DNA of 64,000 nt from Delphinapterus leucas (GCF_002288925.2 NW_022098043.1:9807489-9871488); one strand, 5' to 3'; shown: positions 11,840 through 23,599, numbered from the stretch's first letter. Made by a program: numbers and translations. Notes: generated from the sequence alone by a model not told the origin.

Positions 11840-12690
11840 AATTGAGAAAAAAGGACAAGGTGGAAGCAGGCGCCCAGTGAAGCAAATTTGTTATTTCAAA
11901 CCTGGACTAGTGCAGGACCTCAGCCAGAGCCTCCAACAAAAGCCCTTGGGGTTGTTAGAACCTGGAACAGAGTCCTGAGCCTAGGAGGGTTCTGGGTGGG
12001 ATCAAGGTCACTGCCTTTGAGGGTGGGGTTCCCCCCCAGGTAGACGGCTCCCATCCCAGGAGGTGGCAGCAAGAGGGGTCACCAGTCTCAGACCTTAGCC
12101 CCTACTCAGCATGGTCTGCATCCCTCGGGGAAGCCCACCCTGGCTGCAGAAGCTTTTTCCCCTCCCTCTGAGACTGGTCCACCCTGAAACTCTTCCCTTG
12201 TACAGATTCCTAGGTCCCCAGAGAGGTAAAAGGGGCACCTAATGGCTGAGTTAATATTTTCTTTACCAGGCAGAATCACTGAGTATAATTCCAGAAAAAG
12301 GGATGGGGGGGTGAGTCAACCCAGTTTCTGATCTTCACATCACCACTAAGCTGCTGTAACCCCGGACGAGCTGCTTGTGGCCTAGGTTTCCCAGCTGGGA
12401 TATGGGTTGAGACTCAGCATACATTTCTGCTTTAGTTGGAAGGAAGCGGTCTTTTCTCTGGAGTTGGGGTAAGGACCTTAATGTAGCACCCAGAGGGTCT
12501 GGAGAGCAAGCCTGCCCCTTTCTTTTCTCCCTTTTCTGTCAGGTCACTCTCTGTCCTCTGAGGCTGCCACTGGAAAGTGTGGCTGTCTGCACGCACTCGT
12601 CCCCCTGCTGGCAGTGCCCTCAGAGGGTGGGTGGTGCAGTGGCCCTGTCCTCCCACTTGGGAGGGGAGGGGAGATGCGTGTAAAGAGGAT
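11840..12690. other. mostly unique intergenic DNA with one MIR trace
   Basis: A MIR-like trace lies at about 12320-12415 ('catcaccactaagctgctgt', 'ctaggtttcccagctgggat'). The rest is unique and no gene is recognised. Confidence 0.45.
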
Positions 12691-12835
12691 GGGATTTCCA
12701 GCTGGGTCACCACTTTACCCACGTGATTTGGGCAAGTCCCCCTCCCCCTTGAGGCCCCCTTCTTGCGCCATTTATTAAACGAGCATGATAGGTCCTATCT
12801 TATACGGCTTGTAAAGAATCTGAGTTCGTAACTCT
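12690..12835 (+). repeat. MIR SINE fragment
   Basis: 'tgggtcaccactttacccac', 'gtgatttgggcaagtccccc' and a diverged 'atttattaaacgagcatgat' segment follow MIR order. Confidence 0.6.
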
Positions 12836-13004
12836 AAGTTTCTCTCCCTTTGGTTCTCTTCCTTCTTCTCCATTCCCCTCCCCTTCTGCTGGCTTGATTT
12901 AAAGGCACAGAACGACCTTGTGGGGGAAGGACCACATGATCTCTTTTATCTAGTACTAAAGGAGGGAGATTAATGTTAGCATCTCCTGCCAAGTGAATGA
13001 TAAT

Positions 13005-13260
13005 GACAGGTGACATTTATTGAGCGTATACTATATGCCAGACATTTTTCTAAGTACTTTATATGCGCTCTCTCATTCAGCCCTAAGAGGTGAGTACAGT
13101 TATGATCTCATTCTAGAGACAGGCCACCCAAGCACAGAGAGGTTATGTAAATAGCCTGAGGTCACACAGCTAGTCAACAGCTAAGCCAGAATTTGAACCC
13201 AGGAGAGTTTGGCTCTATAACTCACCTCTTTAACCACCTACTACACAGTCCTGCCTCTTG
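13005..13260 (-). repeat. MIR SINE, near full length
   Basis: Reads in reverse as a long MIR: 'catttattgagcgtatacta', 'tgccagacatttttctaagt', 'gcacagagaggttatgtaaa', 'gaggtcacacagctagtcaa' and 'tttgaacccaggagagtttg'. One of the best preserved MIRs in the window. Confidence 0.85.
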
Positions 13261-13394
13261 GACTGACCAGCTTGAGATCAGTAGAATATTTAGGAGAACC
13301 ATCTGCCTTGGAGGAGCTTCCAGGAAGAAGGAAGGAAAAGGAACTGAATTCACTGAGTTTCTGGTCTATACCTGACTCTGTGCTGGGCTTCTGA

Positions 13395-13835
13395 CCTATG
13401 GAGGCAAAATTGCCTAGTGCATCAAGCCTAGGTCCAGATCTCTTCTCCAGGACTTATTTGCTGTGTGACCTTCAGCAAGTTACATAACCTCTCTGAGACT
13501 ACTTCCTTACTTGTAAAATGGATCTAATGCTTCCTATACGGCAAGGTGGTTGTGAAGATCAAACTAGATGATACAGGCAAAGTGCTTAGCGCAGCCCTTA
13601 ACACGCAGAGAAGATTTGGTATATGGTAAATTCATAAATATAGGAATGTTGATATTTATGCAAATTCTTGCATATGGGAACATTGCTATTTAATTTGTTA
13701 CACACGTCCTGTAAGTTGTGTAATTATCCCCATTTTATAGTTGGAAAAACTGAGTTGAGATGGGTTAAGCCACTTGCCCAAGATCCCACAGTGGGAATGT
13801 GGTAAAGCTGCAATCTGAGCCCTCAAACACTTTCA
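13395..13835. repeat. two MIR SINEs, opposite orientations
   Basis: Plus-strand copy at about 13395-13650 ('ttgctgtgtgaccttcagca', 'acttgtaaaatggatctaat'), then a reversed copy at about 13690-13830 ('tccccattttatagttggaa', 'acttgcccaagatcccacag'). Confidence 0.75.
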
Positions 13836-14356
13836 ACCCCAAAGCCTTTCAAAACTATGGCTGTCACTGGGGAAGGACTGTCCCTGTGGTGGGGGAAGGA
13901 AGGTCTCTGGGGGGTGGAGTTTGAGAAGGCGGGGGTAGGGGTACCGGTTTAGGGAAGGGCTCCTCCAAAATGCTTTTTGTCTGTGGCCCTGGGATCTCCA
14001 GGATCGATGGAGGAAGGGGTGGGAGGGAATGGGAGCCTGGGGTGGGGACCACAGCTGCCTGGAGCAGTAGGAGAGGGGGAGGAGAAGGAGCAGAGGAGAG
14101 GCGAGCCTCCTGAGAAGGTCAGCCCCAAGGTCAGATGCAGCCGGCAGCCCAGGGCTCCGCTCTGAGTGCTGACATTTAGGCCTGTCGCTGATGACTGGGC
14201 CCGTTTGGAAAAAAATGCATGTATTTTGCACATCTATTTCCTTCCACCCATCACTCAGGGCTGTCTTCCCTAGAGGAACCAAGGGCATAATACCTGACAT
14301 AACAGCTTAAGCGCTTTTTGGAAAACTCCCCAGCTCCAGGCTGGGCTGCAGGGCTA

Positions 14357-14570
14357 GTCTCTCTATCTCTATTTCTCTGCCTCTGTCTGTTTCTCTGTCT
14401 TTATCACACTCTCTGTTTCTCTCTCTTTGTCTCTCTGTGTCTCTGTGTGTGTGTCTCTCTTTTTTCTGCTTTTTTCTGTGTGTCTGTCTCTCTGACTCTG
14501 TGTCTCTGTCTCTCCTCTATCTCTTGTCTCATTTCTATCCACTCCCCACTTTTTCAACCTTTCTCTTCAT
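14357..14570. repeat. pyrimidine-rich (TCTCTG)n-like low-complexity tract
   Basis: About 200 bp of TCTC and TGTCTC words on the plus strand (purine-rich on the minus strand), with irregular units such as 'ctctgtctgtttctctgtct'. It accounts for the serine/leucine/cysteine-rich 234-codon open frame at 14318-15022, which is not a gene. Confidence 0.85.
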
Positions 14571-14579
14571 CTCATTCAG

Positions 14580-15835
14580 TCCAGATCTTGGTCTCTTTCG
14601 AAGGTTTCACAGAAGCCCAATTGGATTGGAGAGTTCTCTTCCAGAATTCCTTCCTCCAGGGACCCCCTGCTCTGTCCCCTCCATCCCTCATCTCCAAATG
14701 CCTCCAAGGAGACTCCTGTCTCTCCAGGATGTCTGATCCCAATGTGAGCCTGACCTCCAGCACCCCAGACAGCTCTCCTCGGATGGTTGTCCCTGTTCCC
14801 TCTCTCCTTCCTTTCCCTGACCCCTTCTCCAAGCCAACCCCATCCTCGGTTTCCCTCTCTTCTCTTTCCAGATCTCCCTCCCCACTCGACCCCCGACCCA
14901 CCGTCTCATCACTCAGAACCACAGCCCTCTCCCTTTCATTTTCATCAGCAGCCAGGGCTCCTGGGGGAGTCAGCCCCGAAGACACTGGCCTTCCCATCCC
15001 TGCCCCCATCCTGGAAATGTAAAAGTGCGCATCCAGGTCTGGGCGTCATGTGGGGCTGTCAGCTTCCCTGCAGGGGCAGAGCCCAGAGACCCTTGTTTTT
15101 GGTTTTGTTTTCTCTGCTCTGTGTATGTGTGTGCACTTCATAAAACATATAGCCTTTCTGGGGTCAGGATGGCTACTCTGAAAACCTGGGTCCTCGTGTA
15201 GGAGCCATGGTTGACGATTCCATGTCTCCCCTCAGACAAGGTGGCTGTGGCCCCTGGTGGAGACGGCTGCTGGCATCACAGAAGCCTGCACGGTAGGCAG
15301 GTCCCCAGATCTGCTCCTGCCCAGCCAAGAGCCCAGCCAGGCTAGAAGCAGGAGGGCTGGACGTCTCCAGTCCCATGAGGTGGGTTGGGGTAGAGGGGTC
15401 ATGTGACTCCTCTTGGGGGTGTGTGTGGGGCCCCGAGGCACAGTACCCCAAGGCTGAGAAGACGGTGACCCCAGACCTCGCTTCTCTCGCAGGTGCACAG
15501 GCGGAGGGAACGGGCACAGCTGATGCTGAACCCCTGCCCTGGAAGCGGCAGCACTGAGAGATCGTCACGTGCCTCCCCCACTTCCTGTGACCAAGTGTTC
15601 ACAGCTCGAGAGCCCAGGCCAGGGAAGGGTGGTCCTGTCTTGGGGCCGCCGCACATGGGACTGCCAAGTTCTCCTTGATGAGCCCAACAACAAGGGCTCG
15701 GCTGACCAGGAGGGGGATGGAGGTGGCCCCGTTGAGGCCTAGCATGGGTCTCTGCACGGACCGGCAGCTGGACTGACTGACCTGGAGCCAAATGGTGAAG
15801 GTGGCAGAACAGACTTTGATGCCCCTTCCTCTCCT
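14580..15835. other. unique C/T-rich intergenic DNA
   Basis: Pyrimidine-rich (14780-14990) then GC-rich sequence. Frames are open on both strands for up to 145 codons but none looks like a protein family. No repeat recognised. Confidence 0.4.
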
Positions 15836-15837
15836 TC

Positions 15838-16135
15838 AAGACCTGGCTGTGAAGTCACCACCTCCTGGAAGCCTCCCCTGACCTGTCCAGTCAGGACAAT
15901 CTTTCACCCCTTCTGAGACCCTGTTGTATTCTTTCACGTTTTTGTTCCAATACTTACTACATGGCATTTCAGTTGTTCTTATCCTCGACTCTGTCATTCT
16001 GGATGGATCAGGTGCTCTTTACAGTAGGATCTGCCCAACTTGTCTTGGTGTTTCCCCTGCCTGGCGTAGAGCCACAACAGGGGGATGCTCAGAGTCTGTG
16101 AAATGAGTGACTAAGCAGGTGGACAAATAGACGAA
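15838..16135 (+). repeat. L2 LINE 3' end fragment
   Basis: 'tcctggaagcctcccctgac', 'cctgttgtattctttcacgt' and a diverged 'ctgcctggcgtagagcc' correspond to the L2 3' portion. The following 16136-16900 is unique apart from the small hairpin at 16472. Confidence 0.6.
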
Positions 16136-16471
16136 GGATCCGTCTCCCTGTCAGGCTGGGCTCGGTGTCACCCATCCCTCCTTCCATCCCTGCAGTCCTA
16201 GGTTGAATAAACCATCCTTTTCAGCCTGCTCAGGGCTCAACATCCTCAAACTCAGACCCCAAAGCAGACGACCGCCCTACCCGCTGTGGACCTCAAGCCT
16301 CCCAGCTGGCTCTCTCTGGGCATGTCCCCTGCCACTTTCTGTGGTTCATCCACTTGCTGCTGAGATATTAACGCACTTCAGGGGTCAGTTGAGCCCAAAG
16401 ACCACACTGTTAATAAGGGAAAGCAATTCCAATTTCATGCCTACATGGGCTTCCCTCTATTAAGACAAAAA

Positions 16472-16499
16472 GAAGGAATAAATCTTTTTTTATTCCTTC
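16472..16499. other. perfect inverted repeat (11-bp stem, 6-nt loop)
   Basis: gaaggaataaa at 16472-16482 is perfectly complementary to tttattccttc at 16489-16499, with a tctttt loop. It is AT-rich and lies in otherwise unremarkable intergenic DNA; I see no gene for it to serve. Confidence 0.6.
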
Positions 16500-16899
16500 C
16501 AGAAAACAGGCAGAGGCATTGTGTAACATTGGCTTAGGTAGGATTGCTGGCAGGTAACAGTAGGGGGAGCCGCTAGCTCATGTGAGACAGAGCAGGGTTT
16601 TGGGGAAGAAGGAAGTTGGCCGAGGAGACGGGCGGTGCAATGTAGTTGCTGCTGCTGACCTGGCCTGGATGTTTATATTAATCGATATGAGAGACCTTTC
16701 AACACTTGAAAATCATCTTCTTTACTGTTGCCTGCAAGATGCAGGCAGGCAAATATGTATCAAATAAATGGATCGTTTAGTTGTTACATTTTTGAAAGAG
16801 AAATTGCAGTGAGGGGCGTCTGGGTTTCCCAGCTGAAGTGAGAGTAAGTCATGGTGGATGGGAAACCACGATTCCGGAACGTCAAGCTCAGAATGTGGG

Positions 16900-17640
16900 G
16901 CTGTCGTAGATTGTAAACACGGCCCTAATCCGCCTCCTGACCTGTATCTGCGCATTATGCAACATGGCTTCGTAGTTCTTCTCATCTAGAAGTGGAATAG
17001 CCTTCTCCACCCCTTGAATCTGGGCTGGCCTCATAGCTTGTGTTGGCCAATACAGTGCAGCGGAAGTGACAGGAGGGCAAGTTCCCCGAGGTCAATGGGG
17101 TGCGACAGACGTGGTCTGTGCCACTACGAGGCCTGACCCTTAAAGTCATCCTGTGTGATTATGTGAGTTTCCTACCGCTGCTGTAACAAATTACCACCGA
17201 TCGAGTGGCTTAAAACGAGGAAAATGTATTCTCTTAAGAGAGCCCTGGAAGTCAGAAGTCTGCAATAAGCCTTGTAGAGCTGAAAGTGTTGGGAGGGCTG
17301 GTTCCTTCTGGAGCCTCTGGGGTTGAACCTGGTTCTTTGCATTTTTCAGCTTTGAGGCTGCCTGGATTCTTTGGCTCAAGGCCCGTTCCCTGCATCATGA
17401 CAATCTCTTGCTTCTGTCATCACATCTTCTTCTACTGCTTTCTTGCCTCCCTCTTTTAAGGACCCTTGTGATTACATTAGGCCCACCTGGACAACCCAAG
17501 GACAATCTTCCCATCTCAAGAGCCTTCAATTAATCACATCAGCCAAAATCCCTTTTGCCAGGTAAGGGAGCAGATTCACAGGTTCTTGGGATTAGAATGT
17601 GAGCATCTTTGGTGGGGGAGCTGTTATTCTGCCCGTCATT
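16900..17640 (-). mobile_element. old LTR-type elements (MaLR/ERVL-like), degraded
   Basis: 17160-17640 has the reversed MaLR/MLT-like order: 'gagtttcctaccgctgctgt', 'aacaaattaccaccgatcga', 'gtggcttaaaacgagg', later 'aaggacccttgtgattacat' and 'taggcccacctgg'. 16900-17160 looks like another degraded LTR ('ggctggcctcatagcttgtg', 'ttggccaatacagtgcagcg'). No internal genes. Confidence 0.45.
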
Positions 17641-17929
17641 CTGATCCTGCAGCCCTCTCTTTCCCTGCCCTGCAGATCGTAGAGGCCACATATTCCAGCT
17701 GGTTTAGCTGCAGGATAGAAGAGGATTACCCAACCTGCCTTGGGCTTTTCATGAGCCCCAAATAAGTACTGTGTTAATCCCGTAAAACTCTGGGGTTAAT
17801 GTGTTACTGCAGCCTAGCTTCTCCTATCCAGATCAACACAGTCTTCCAGGGCTCTCCTTGGTGACCCTCAGGTTTTGGCCACAGCTCAGAGACGCCAACC
17901 CCACCCATCTCCAGACATTCTCAGCCCTT

Positions 17930-18415
17930 CCCTCCAATAGCTGAATGGCATGGGGAATCTTCTAGTAGTTGAACAGGAAATTCTGGAACCTCTACCATTG
18001 ACTTATATGTGACCTTGATTGACGTTAGCCTTGGCCATGTGACTTGCTTTGGCTAAAGGAGTGTTCAAGGACATGATAGGCCGATGCCTTAACTGCGCTT
18101 CCATGGTTTGAATTTCTTTTCTTTAGCTAGGATGATCTACCATAAGAGGATCAACTCTCAGACAGCCACAGCCCCTTTAGCCTAGGCCCCAGAGAAAACA
18201 ACCATGGATGAGACCTGTGCCCAACCCATCTGCTGGAATTCAGCCCAGATAGCCTGTTGCCTGAAGCAGAGCTGCCCAAGTGAGTCCAGACTATATCAGC
18301 TGAACCACTTTGTCCTAAACGTAAACACAATCATAAATGCTTGTTGTTGCCTGCCACAGCGATTTGGGTCCCTTTGTTATGCAGCATTATTGTGGCAAGA
18401 GCTGACTATTACACT
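17930..18415 (+). mobile_element. old LTR-type element (MaLR/ERVL-like)
   Basis: 'ggccatgtgacttgctttgg' near 18030 and, at the far end, 'ataaatgcttgttgttgcct' with 'tgttatgcagcattattgtg' near 18375 fit a plus-oriented solitary LTR. Its right edge comes within about 250 bp of the proposed IGSF21 poly(A) site. Family name uncertain. Confidence 0.45.
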
Positions 18416-18637
18416 TGGCCCTGAGGGAACTTGAATTTCCTGAGTAGAGTCTCTGGCCATTTCCCACAACTGGATTTGTGTGAAACAAGGAGATGCCCCT
18501 CCACCCCTCCTCCAGGGAAGAGCATGCCCTCCATGTCCTTCAGCATCCCCCTCAGTGCCCGTCCCGAGGTTGCATGTCCGGAGGTGCCCAGTTGCTGCTA
18601 TAGACCAGGAAGAATACAGAGCCACAGACCGAGGTGG

Positions 18638-18791
18638 GGAAAAATGTTCTGTTTTAATTAAACTGACCAAAGAAGCCAAGACATGGACAGAAAGAGACTA
18701 AGAACAAGACTGGAAGTAGTTTAGAAAAGAAATGAAAACCAATTGCAGAGATGTCAGTGCCAGATGTAATGGAGGGAGCAGGGCTGAGCCT
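18638..18791 (-). other. IGSF21: IGSF21 3' UTR (proposed)
   Basis: After the TGA at 18792-18794 the minus strand carries about 130-150 nt to an ATTAAA hexamer at 18653-18658, followed by G/T-rich sequence at about 18620-18640. This suggests a short 3' UTR ending near 18635-18640. I saw no AATAAA closer to the stop. The true end could be further downstream. Confidence 0.45.
18653..18658 (-). terminator. IGSF21: candidate poly(A) signal ATTAAA for IGSF21
   Basis: Plus strand tttaat gives ATTAAA on the transcript. This is the commonest variant of AATAAA. Downstream in transcript order lies a G/U-rich element ('ggtctgtggctctgtatt'), as expected for a cleavage site. Confidence 0.45.
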
Positions 18792-18865
18792 TCACGTCAG
18801 CTCCAGGACCACTGTCAGGGCGAGCACCAAGGTGAGCCGGATGCCAGCAGGGCCAGACGTGGAAC
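18792..18865 (-). CDS. IGSF21: IGSF21 exon 10 (last coding exon; GPI-anchor signal)
   Basis: The final 74 coding nt end in TGA at 18792-18794. Acceptor CCCTGCACAG lies just above 18865. The first two bases complete a glycine codon begun in exon 9. The peptide (about residues 445-468) starts with small residues, STSGPAG, and runs into a leucine/valine-rich tail, RLTLVLALTVVLELT. That arrangement, with no charged cytoplasmic tail, is what a GPI-attachment signal looks like; the omega site is probably in the small-residue stretch. It closely resembles the human C-terminus as I recall it, with one extra residue. An NGS N-glycosylation sequon spans the exon 9/10 junction. Confidence 0.93.
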
Positions 18866-18964
18866 CTGTGCAGGGAGCAGCGTCAGGGCCTGTGACCCAC
18901 CCACTTTGCTTTCTGGGGGGCACAGGTGTGTGTGGAGCCTGGGGACCACAGAGCTTTGAAGGGC

Positions 18965-19085
18965 CCCGGCCAAGAGTCTGGACTTCAGTGTTAGGATGGG
19001 CTGGGTTCAAGTCCTAGCTCTGCTATCTGTCCCACCTGATTGTGTGTGACCTCTTCCCTGTCCCAGGCCTGCTGCGTGGAGGTCA
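18965..19085 (+). repeat. MIR SINE fragment in IGSF21 intron 9
   Basis: 'tgggttcaagtcctagctct', 'gctatctgtcccacctgatt' and 'tgtgtgacctcttccctgtc' follow the MIR core, antisense to the gene. Confidence 0.65.
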
Positions 19086-19561
19086 GGCTCCCCGGTGGCC
19101 ATCAGGACACTGCAGTGGGGACTAGGCGTGGGGGCCTCCATCATGAACTGTGAGATTGGCTCACTGTGGGAAAGGGAGGGCTGGCAGGCCTGGGGGGAGT
19201 GTCTGTGTCCCATGGGGTGGTGCTCAGCTCGAGGGCAGCTGAGGGAGGGCAATATAAAGGGCCCCACCATCCTATGAAGTGGTCAAGGGCCCTGGATCAC
19301 AACCCCACGGTCAGCGCTAGACACATCTTCTTGGGACCATGGCAGCCGAGCTCTCTGAGAGAGACTTTGTCCCTCGAACTCCCTGCCAGCTGCTTAGGGA
19401 TGCTTAATTGCTTTAGTGCCCACTCCTGACCTTTGACCCAGACTCTGCCCGACTAGAGGTCAATTATGTGCCTACGGCATGAGGGAGGGGCAAGGTCATA
19501 CAAAGGGGCCGTTTGGGGGACCAGAGCTTTTAAGCTAGAAGCTCTGAGAGTGGAGACTTAC

Positions 19562-19600
19562 CATTGGAGTCCTCCGTTCCTTTTGGGATATTTGGGTTTT
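19562..19600 (-). CDS. IGSF21: IGSF21 exon 9 (39-nt juxtamembrane linker exon)
   Basis: A 39-nt exon between acceptor TTCCCAACAG and donor G|GTAAGT. It starts by completing a glutamate codon split after exon 8 (G|AA) and ends one base into a glycine codon (G|GT). The peptide is ENPNIPKGTEDSN, polar and proline-containing, matching the linker between the last Ig domain and the GPI signal in the human protein. It is symmetric (39 nt, same phase both ends), so skipping it would keep the frame. Intron retention after it would run into a stop about 10 codons on. Confidence 0.9.
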
Positions 19601-19704
19601 CTGTTGGGAAGAACAGAAAGAGAACTGGAGCGTGGATGGCATTTGGAACTTGGCGAAGGAAGCCCCTCATCCAGCACCCGCTGTGTGGTGTCATGTGCAC
19701 CCTC

Positions 19705-19875
19705 TGAGGGCTGGGCAGTATCAGCCCCATTCTACAGATGGAAAAACTGAGGGAGGGGAAACAGTTTGCCCAGCGTTGCCCAGCTGCTAAGTGGTGGGTC
19801 TGGGATTTGAACCCAGGGTTCTCTAGCTCCAAAGCTGTTATGGTTTTAACCACTGAACTGTAGTGCTTCCCTGTG
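19705..19875 (-). repeat. MIR SINE in IGSF21 intron 8
   Basis: 'cattctacagatggaaaaac', 'gtttgcccagcgttgcccag', 'tttgaacccagggttctcta' and 'ttttaaccactgaactgtag' give a clear MIR, sense-oriented with respect to the gene. Confidence 0.8.
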
Positions 19876-19899
19876 GGGCACCCTCTCAGGGCAAATTTA

Positions 19900-20283
<384 letters not shown>

Positions 20284-20286
20284 TTA

Positions 20287-20709
<423 letters not shown>

Positions 20710-20799
20710 TCAGAGAGGTGTGTGTGTGTGCGGGGAGAGGAGACTAAGCAAAGAAAAGAGGTGCTGGCGGAACGGAAGAGAAAGTCCCCATCCAGATCA

Positions 20800-20940
20800 T
20801 TCATTCATGCCTGCATTCATTCATACACGTTTCCCGAGCCCTGGCTGGGACCTGGGGATTTAATGGTGTACAGAGCACACTCCCTGTCCTTGTGGGGTTC
20901 ACTCTCAGCGGGGTCAAAAGACAAGCACAAACCGGTGTAA
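20800..20940 (-). repeat. L2 LINE fragment in IGSF21 intron 6
   Basis: 'cattcattcatgcctgcatt', 'ggacctggggatttaatggt', 'cctgtccttgtggggttcac' correspond to the reversed L2 3' end. Confidence 0.65.
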
Positions 20941-21054
20941 CAAGGGGTCAGATCGGAGAAGCCCAGGGCACAGTGGAGTCAGGGACACCCAAGGGAGGTG
21001 CCACCTGGGAGACGACTCAGCTGCTATAACAGGGAGAAACCTGCTCCGGCGCCC

Positions 21055-21600
21055 AGCACTGCTCAAAACACCCACACTCCTACCTACACTAAACCCTTGT
21101 GAGGTGCGCGCCTGCCATTATAATCCCCATTGTATAGCTGAGTTAACTGAGGCTCAGAGAGGGGAAGTAACTTGCCAAAGTTCACACAGTGAAGAAGAAC
21201 TGGGATGAAATTTCTGGTCTCATTACCCTTGCTCCAGAGAGCCTTCTACCAGGTTAATATGCCCCGTGGGGTTTTCCTGGAATCTCTGGGTTGGAGGTGA
21301 GTGGAAGGTGGCAAAATGGGGGGAACCATCTCCCTCCTTGGGCCTGGCCTGTGCCCTTCCGGCCTCTCTTCCCCACCTGCTTGTAACACTTCTTTCAAGC
21401 CCCTTAACTTCTCTGAACTTGGGAGACAAGATGCCCAAGGGTGCTGCCCTCCTATGAACCAGAGCATATCGGGGATGGAAGAGCCACTGGGATCACTGAG
21501 TCCAATCTCTCAGGTTTCAGATTGGGAAACAGGCCCAGGGGTAACGAAGAGGCTTATCCAAGGTCACCCACAGAGCCAGTTTCTCTTGTCCCATGACTTT
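21055..21600 (-). repeat. MIR SINE and MIR-like fragment in intron 6
   Basis: 21055-21230 is a reversed MIR ('gtatagctgagttaactgag', 'gaagtaacttgccaaagttc'). 21465-21600 has the 'gggaaacaggcccagg' and 'atccaaggtcacccacagag' words of a MIR/MIR3-like element. Confidence 0.65.
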
Positions 21601-21629
21601 TGCGCCAGGCTTCTTTCTGCCAGATCCAT

Positions 21630-21990
21630 TCATCACTCATTCATTCATTTAACAAGTAATCATTGAGCCAACTGTGTGGCAGGCTTTGGGGCAGGGCTGG
21701 GGACGCAGTGGTCATGGAGACACGTGCCTGCCGACACAGAGCTTACACTTTAGTTGGGGAGACATTTGACACACAAATAAGTACGTGAATAAGAAACTAC
21801 TGGAGAGCCATGGCATTGTGTGGAGAATCGGACAAGTGGGGAGTGATGGTCTGAGTGTCTCTTCCAACGAGCTGACATTTCAGCTGAGATGAAGCTCCTG
21901 AAAAGGGTTCCAGGTGGAGGGAACAGCCAGGACATGGCGCTGAGGTGGAAGGTCAGGGGTGATGGGGGTGGGCACTGGGCCAGACCCCAC
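21630..21990 (-). repeat. L2 LINE 3' end fragment in intron 6
   Basis: 'cattcatttaacaagtaatc', 'gcagggctggggacgcagtg', 'agagcttacactttagttgg' and 'caggtggagggaacagccag' in order match a reversed L2 tail. Confidence 0.75.
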
Positions 21991-22529
21991 GGAGCTTCCT
22001 GGGCCAGGGGGAAGCGATAGGGTTTTGATCAGAGTGCCATGCTCTGTGCCACTCTCCTTGGACATCTTCCAGGGGTGGCAGCAGGAGAAAAGCTTTGTCC
22101 CCAGGCCCTGGGGCTGGCCTGGGTTCTCCTCATCTGCCCCACCTGCTACCCGAGCCTCTCCTTCCCACTCAGAGCTGTCAGAGCAGAAATCAGAGCAACT
22201 GGCAGATGTGGGTGATTTCCTAGGCACTGCCAACCAATTTCATTCATGAAACCAAAGGACTATTAATTAAACCACGAGCAAGACACCTGAAGGGCCGTGT
22301 GGGGCGGGGGGAGGCATCAGCAGGGAAAGCCAGGCCTGTGAGATGGGAGGGAATGGCGGGAAGGTGCAGGTAGCTTCCGGGGCTGCGTCCACCCACGTAA
22401 GAAAGGTGTCTAGTCTGTGTGCCCCTGGACCAGTCACTTCCCCTGGCTTTCCCCAAACACAGGGTGGGAACAGCCAAGGCAACCCTTGCCCACCCACCAC
22501 ACTGGGCTGTTAGGAATATCGGGAGATGG

Positions 22530-23165
22530 TGGGTTTAAGGGCTAACATTTGTCCAGAGCATCCTAAGTGCCTTGCGCTCTGTGACGTGCTTTAGGCACGA
22601 CCTCATTTACACTTCCAAACTCTCGAGATTGTCCCCATAAGGCAATGAAGGCTTGGGGAAGTCAAGTAACTTTCTCGTCTTTTTAATGAACATTCAAGTG
22701 CTGTCAAGGTCCCTTTGCAGGTGAGAAGCGCTGCATAGGCTGGCCTGGCCCTGCGTCATTCTGTCTCCTCTTCTCGTCCTGCTGGGATGGCACTGTCCTG
22801 CTGCAGCCAGCAGGGGGCGTGGAAGGGCATCCCTGTCCCGGAGAAGCGTGAGCAGGAGAACCAGGGCGGACAACTTCCTCTCCTGGGTCAGATTCCTAAC
22901 TGCCTCGGTTCCTAAAGACCCCGTCCACCCCCTTCGGGCCGCGCCTGGGCCTCCTGGCCCCAAGGGGAGGGAACTCACATTTATCAGGTGCCTGACATGT
23001 GCTAGACCTCATTCTAGGACCGTCTCACCCATCTTGGTGTTTATGAGGCAGGTTGCCATGAAACCCATTTTGCAGGCCGTAAAACTGGCTCCCAGGAGGG
23101 CAGTGGCTTGCCCGAGGTCACACAGCAAGGAAGTGGCAGGGGCGGGACCTGAAGTTGCACAGGTC
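22530..23165 (-). repeat. two MIR SINE fragments in intron 6
   Basis: About 22530-22690 and about 22975-23165. Both run in reverse; the second contains 'gtgcctgacatgtgctagac', 'cattttgcaggccgtaaaac' and 'cttgcccgaggtcacacagc'. Between them lies unique sequence. Confidence 0.7.
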
Positions 23166-23599
23166 TTTAGAGCGAAGCTTGGAACCCAGGGGTGGAGGAG
23201 GGGGAAAGCTGGATGCCTTCTTCCACGTGGGCAGCCAGACCCCTCCCCCGCTGCCCTGAGCTGCCAGGTCCAGAGGCTCCTGTGTGGAGCTGACCCCGAG
23301 AGGCAGAGGGTGGGTAGGCAAGGGGTCTGCTTTGCCCTCACTCTTCCAAGCTCGATCCTGGCAGCTGTCAACTGGCAAGAGCCCTGGTGGCAGGTGGCCC
23401 CTCTGACTCCTGCCCTCACTGCTGCATCAAGATGCTTCTGGAAGCCGGGCCAGCTGCTGTCACCCGCACGCTTCCACCACATGCTGACACCCACTAGCAG
23501 CTCCCGGTGGTCAAGTCCTGGCCCCTCTCTCCTGCCCCTAGAACACATCACTGAAGGTACCTGAAGAAGGTTCTCAGCCCCTGGGACTTCCCTCCCCTC

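Noticed and set aside
14318..15022. 234-codon plus-strand open frame
   Set aside because: It is translated from a TCTC-type low-complexity tract and C/T-rich DNA; it has no domain, and a competing frame lies on the other strand.
19250..19262. TATA-like 'aatataaaggg' on the plus strand in intron 9
   Set aside because: No CpG island, initiator context or downstream exon was seen; a chance TATA word.
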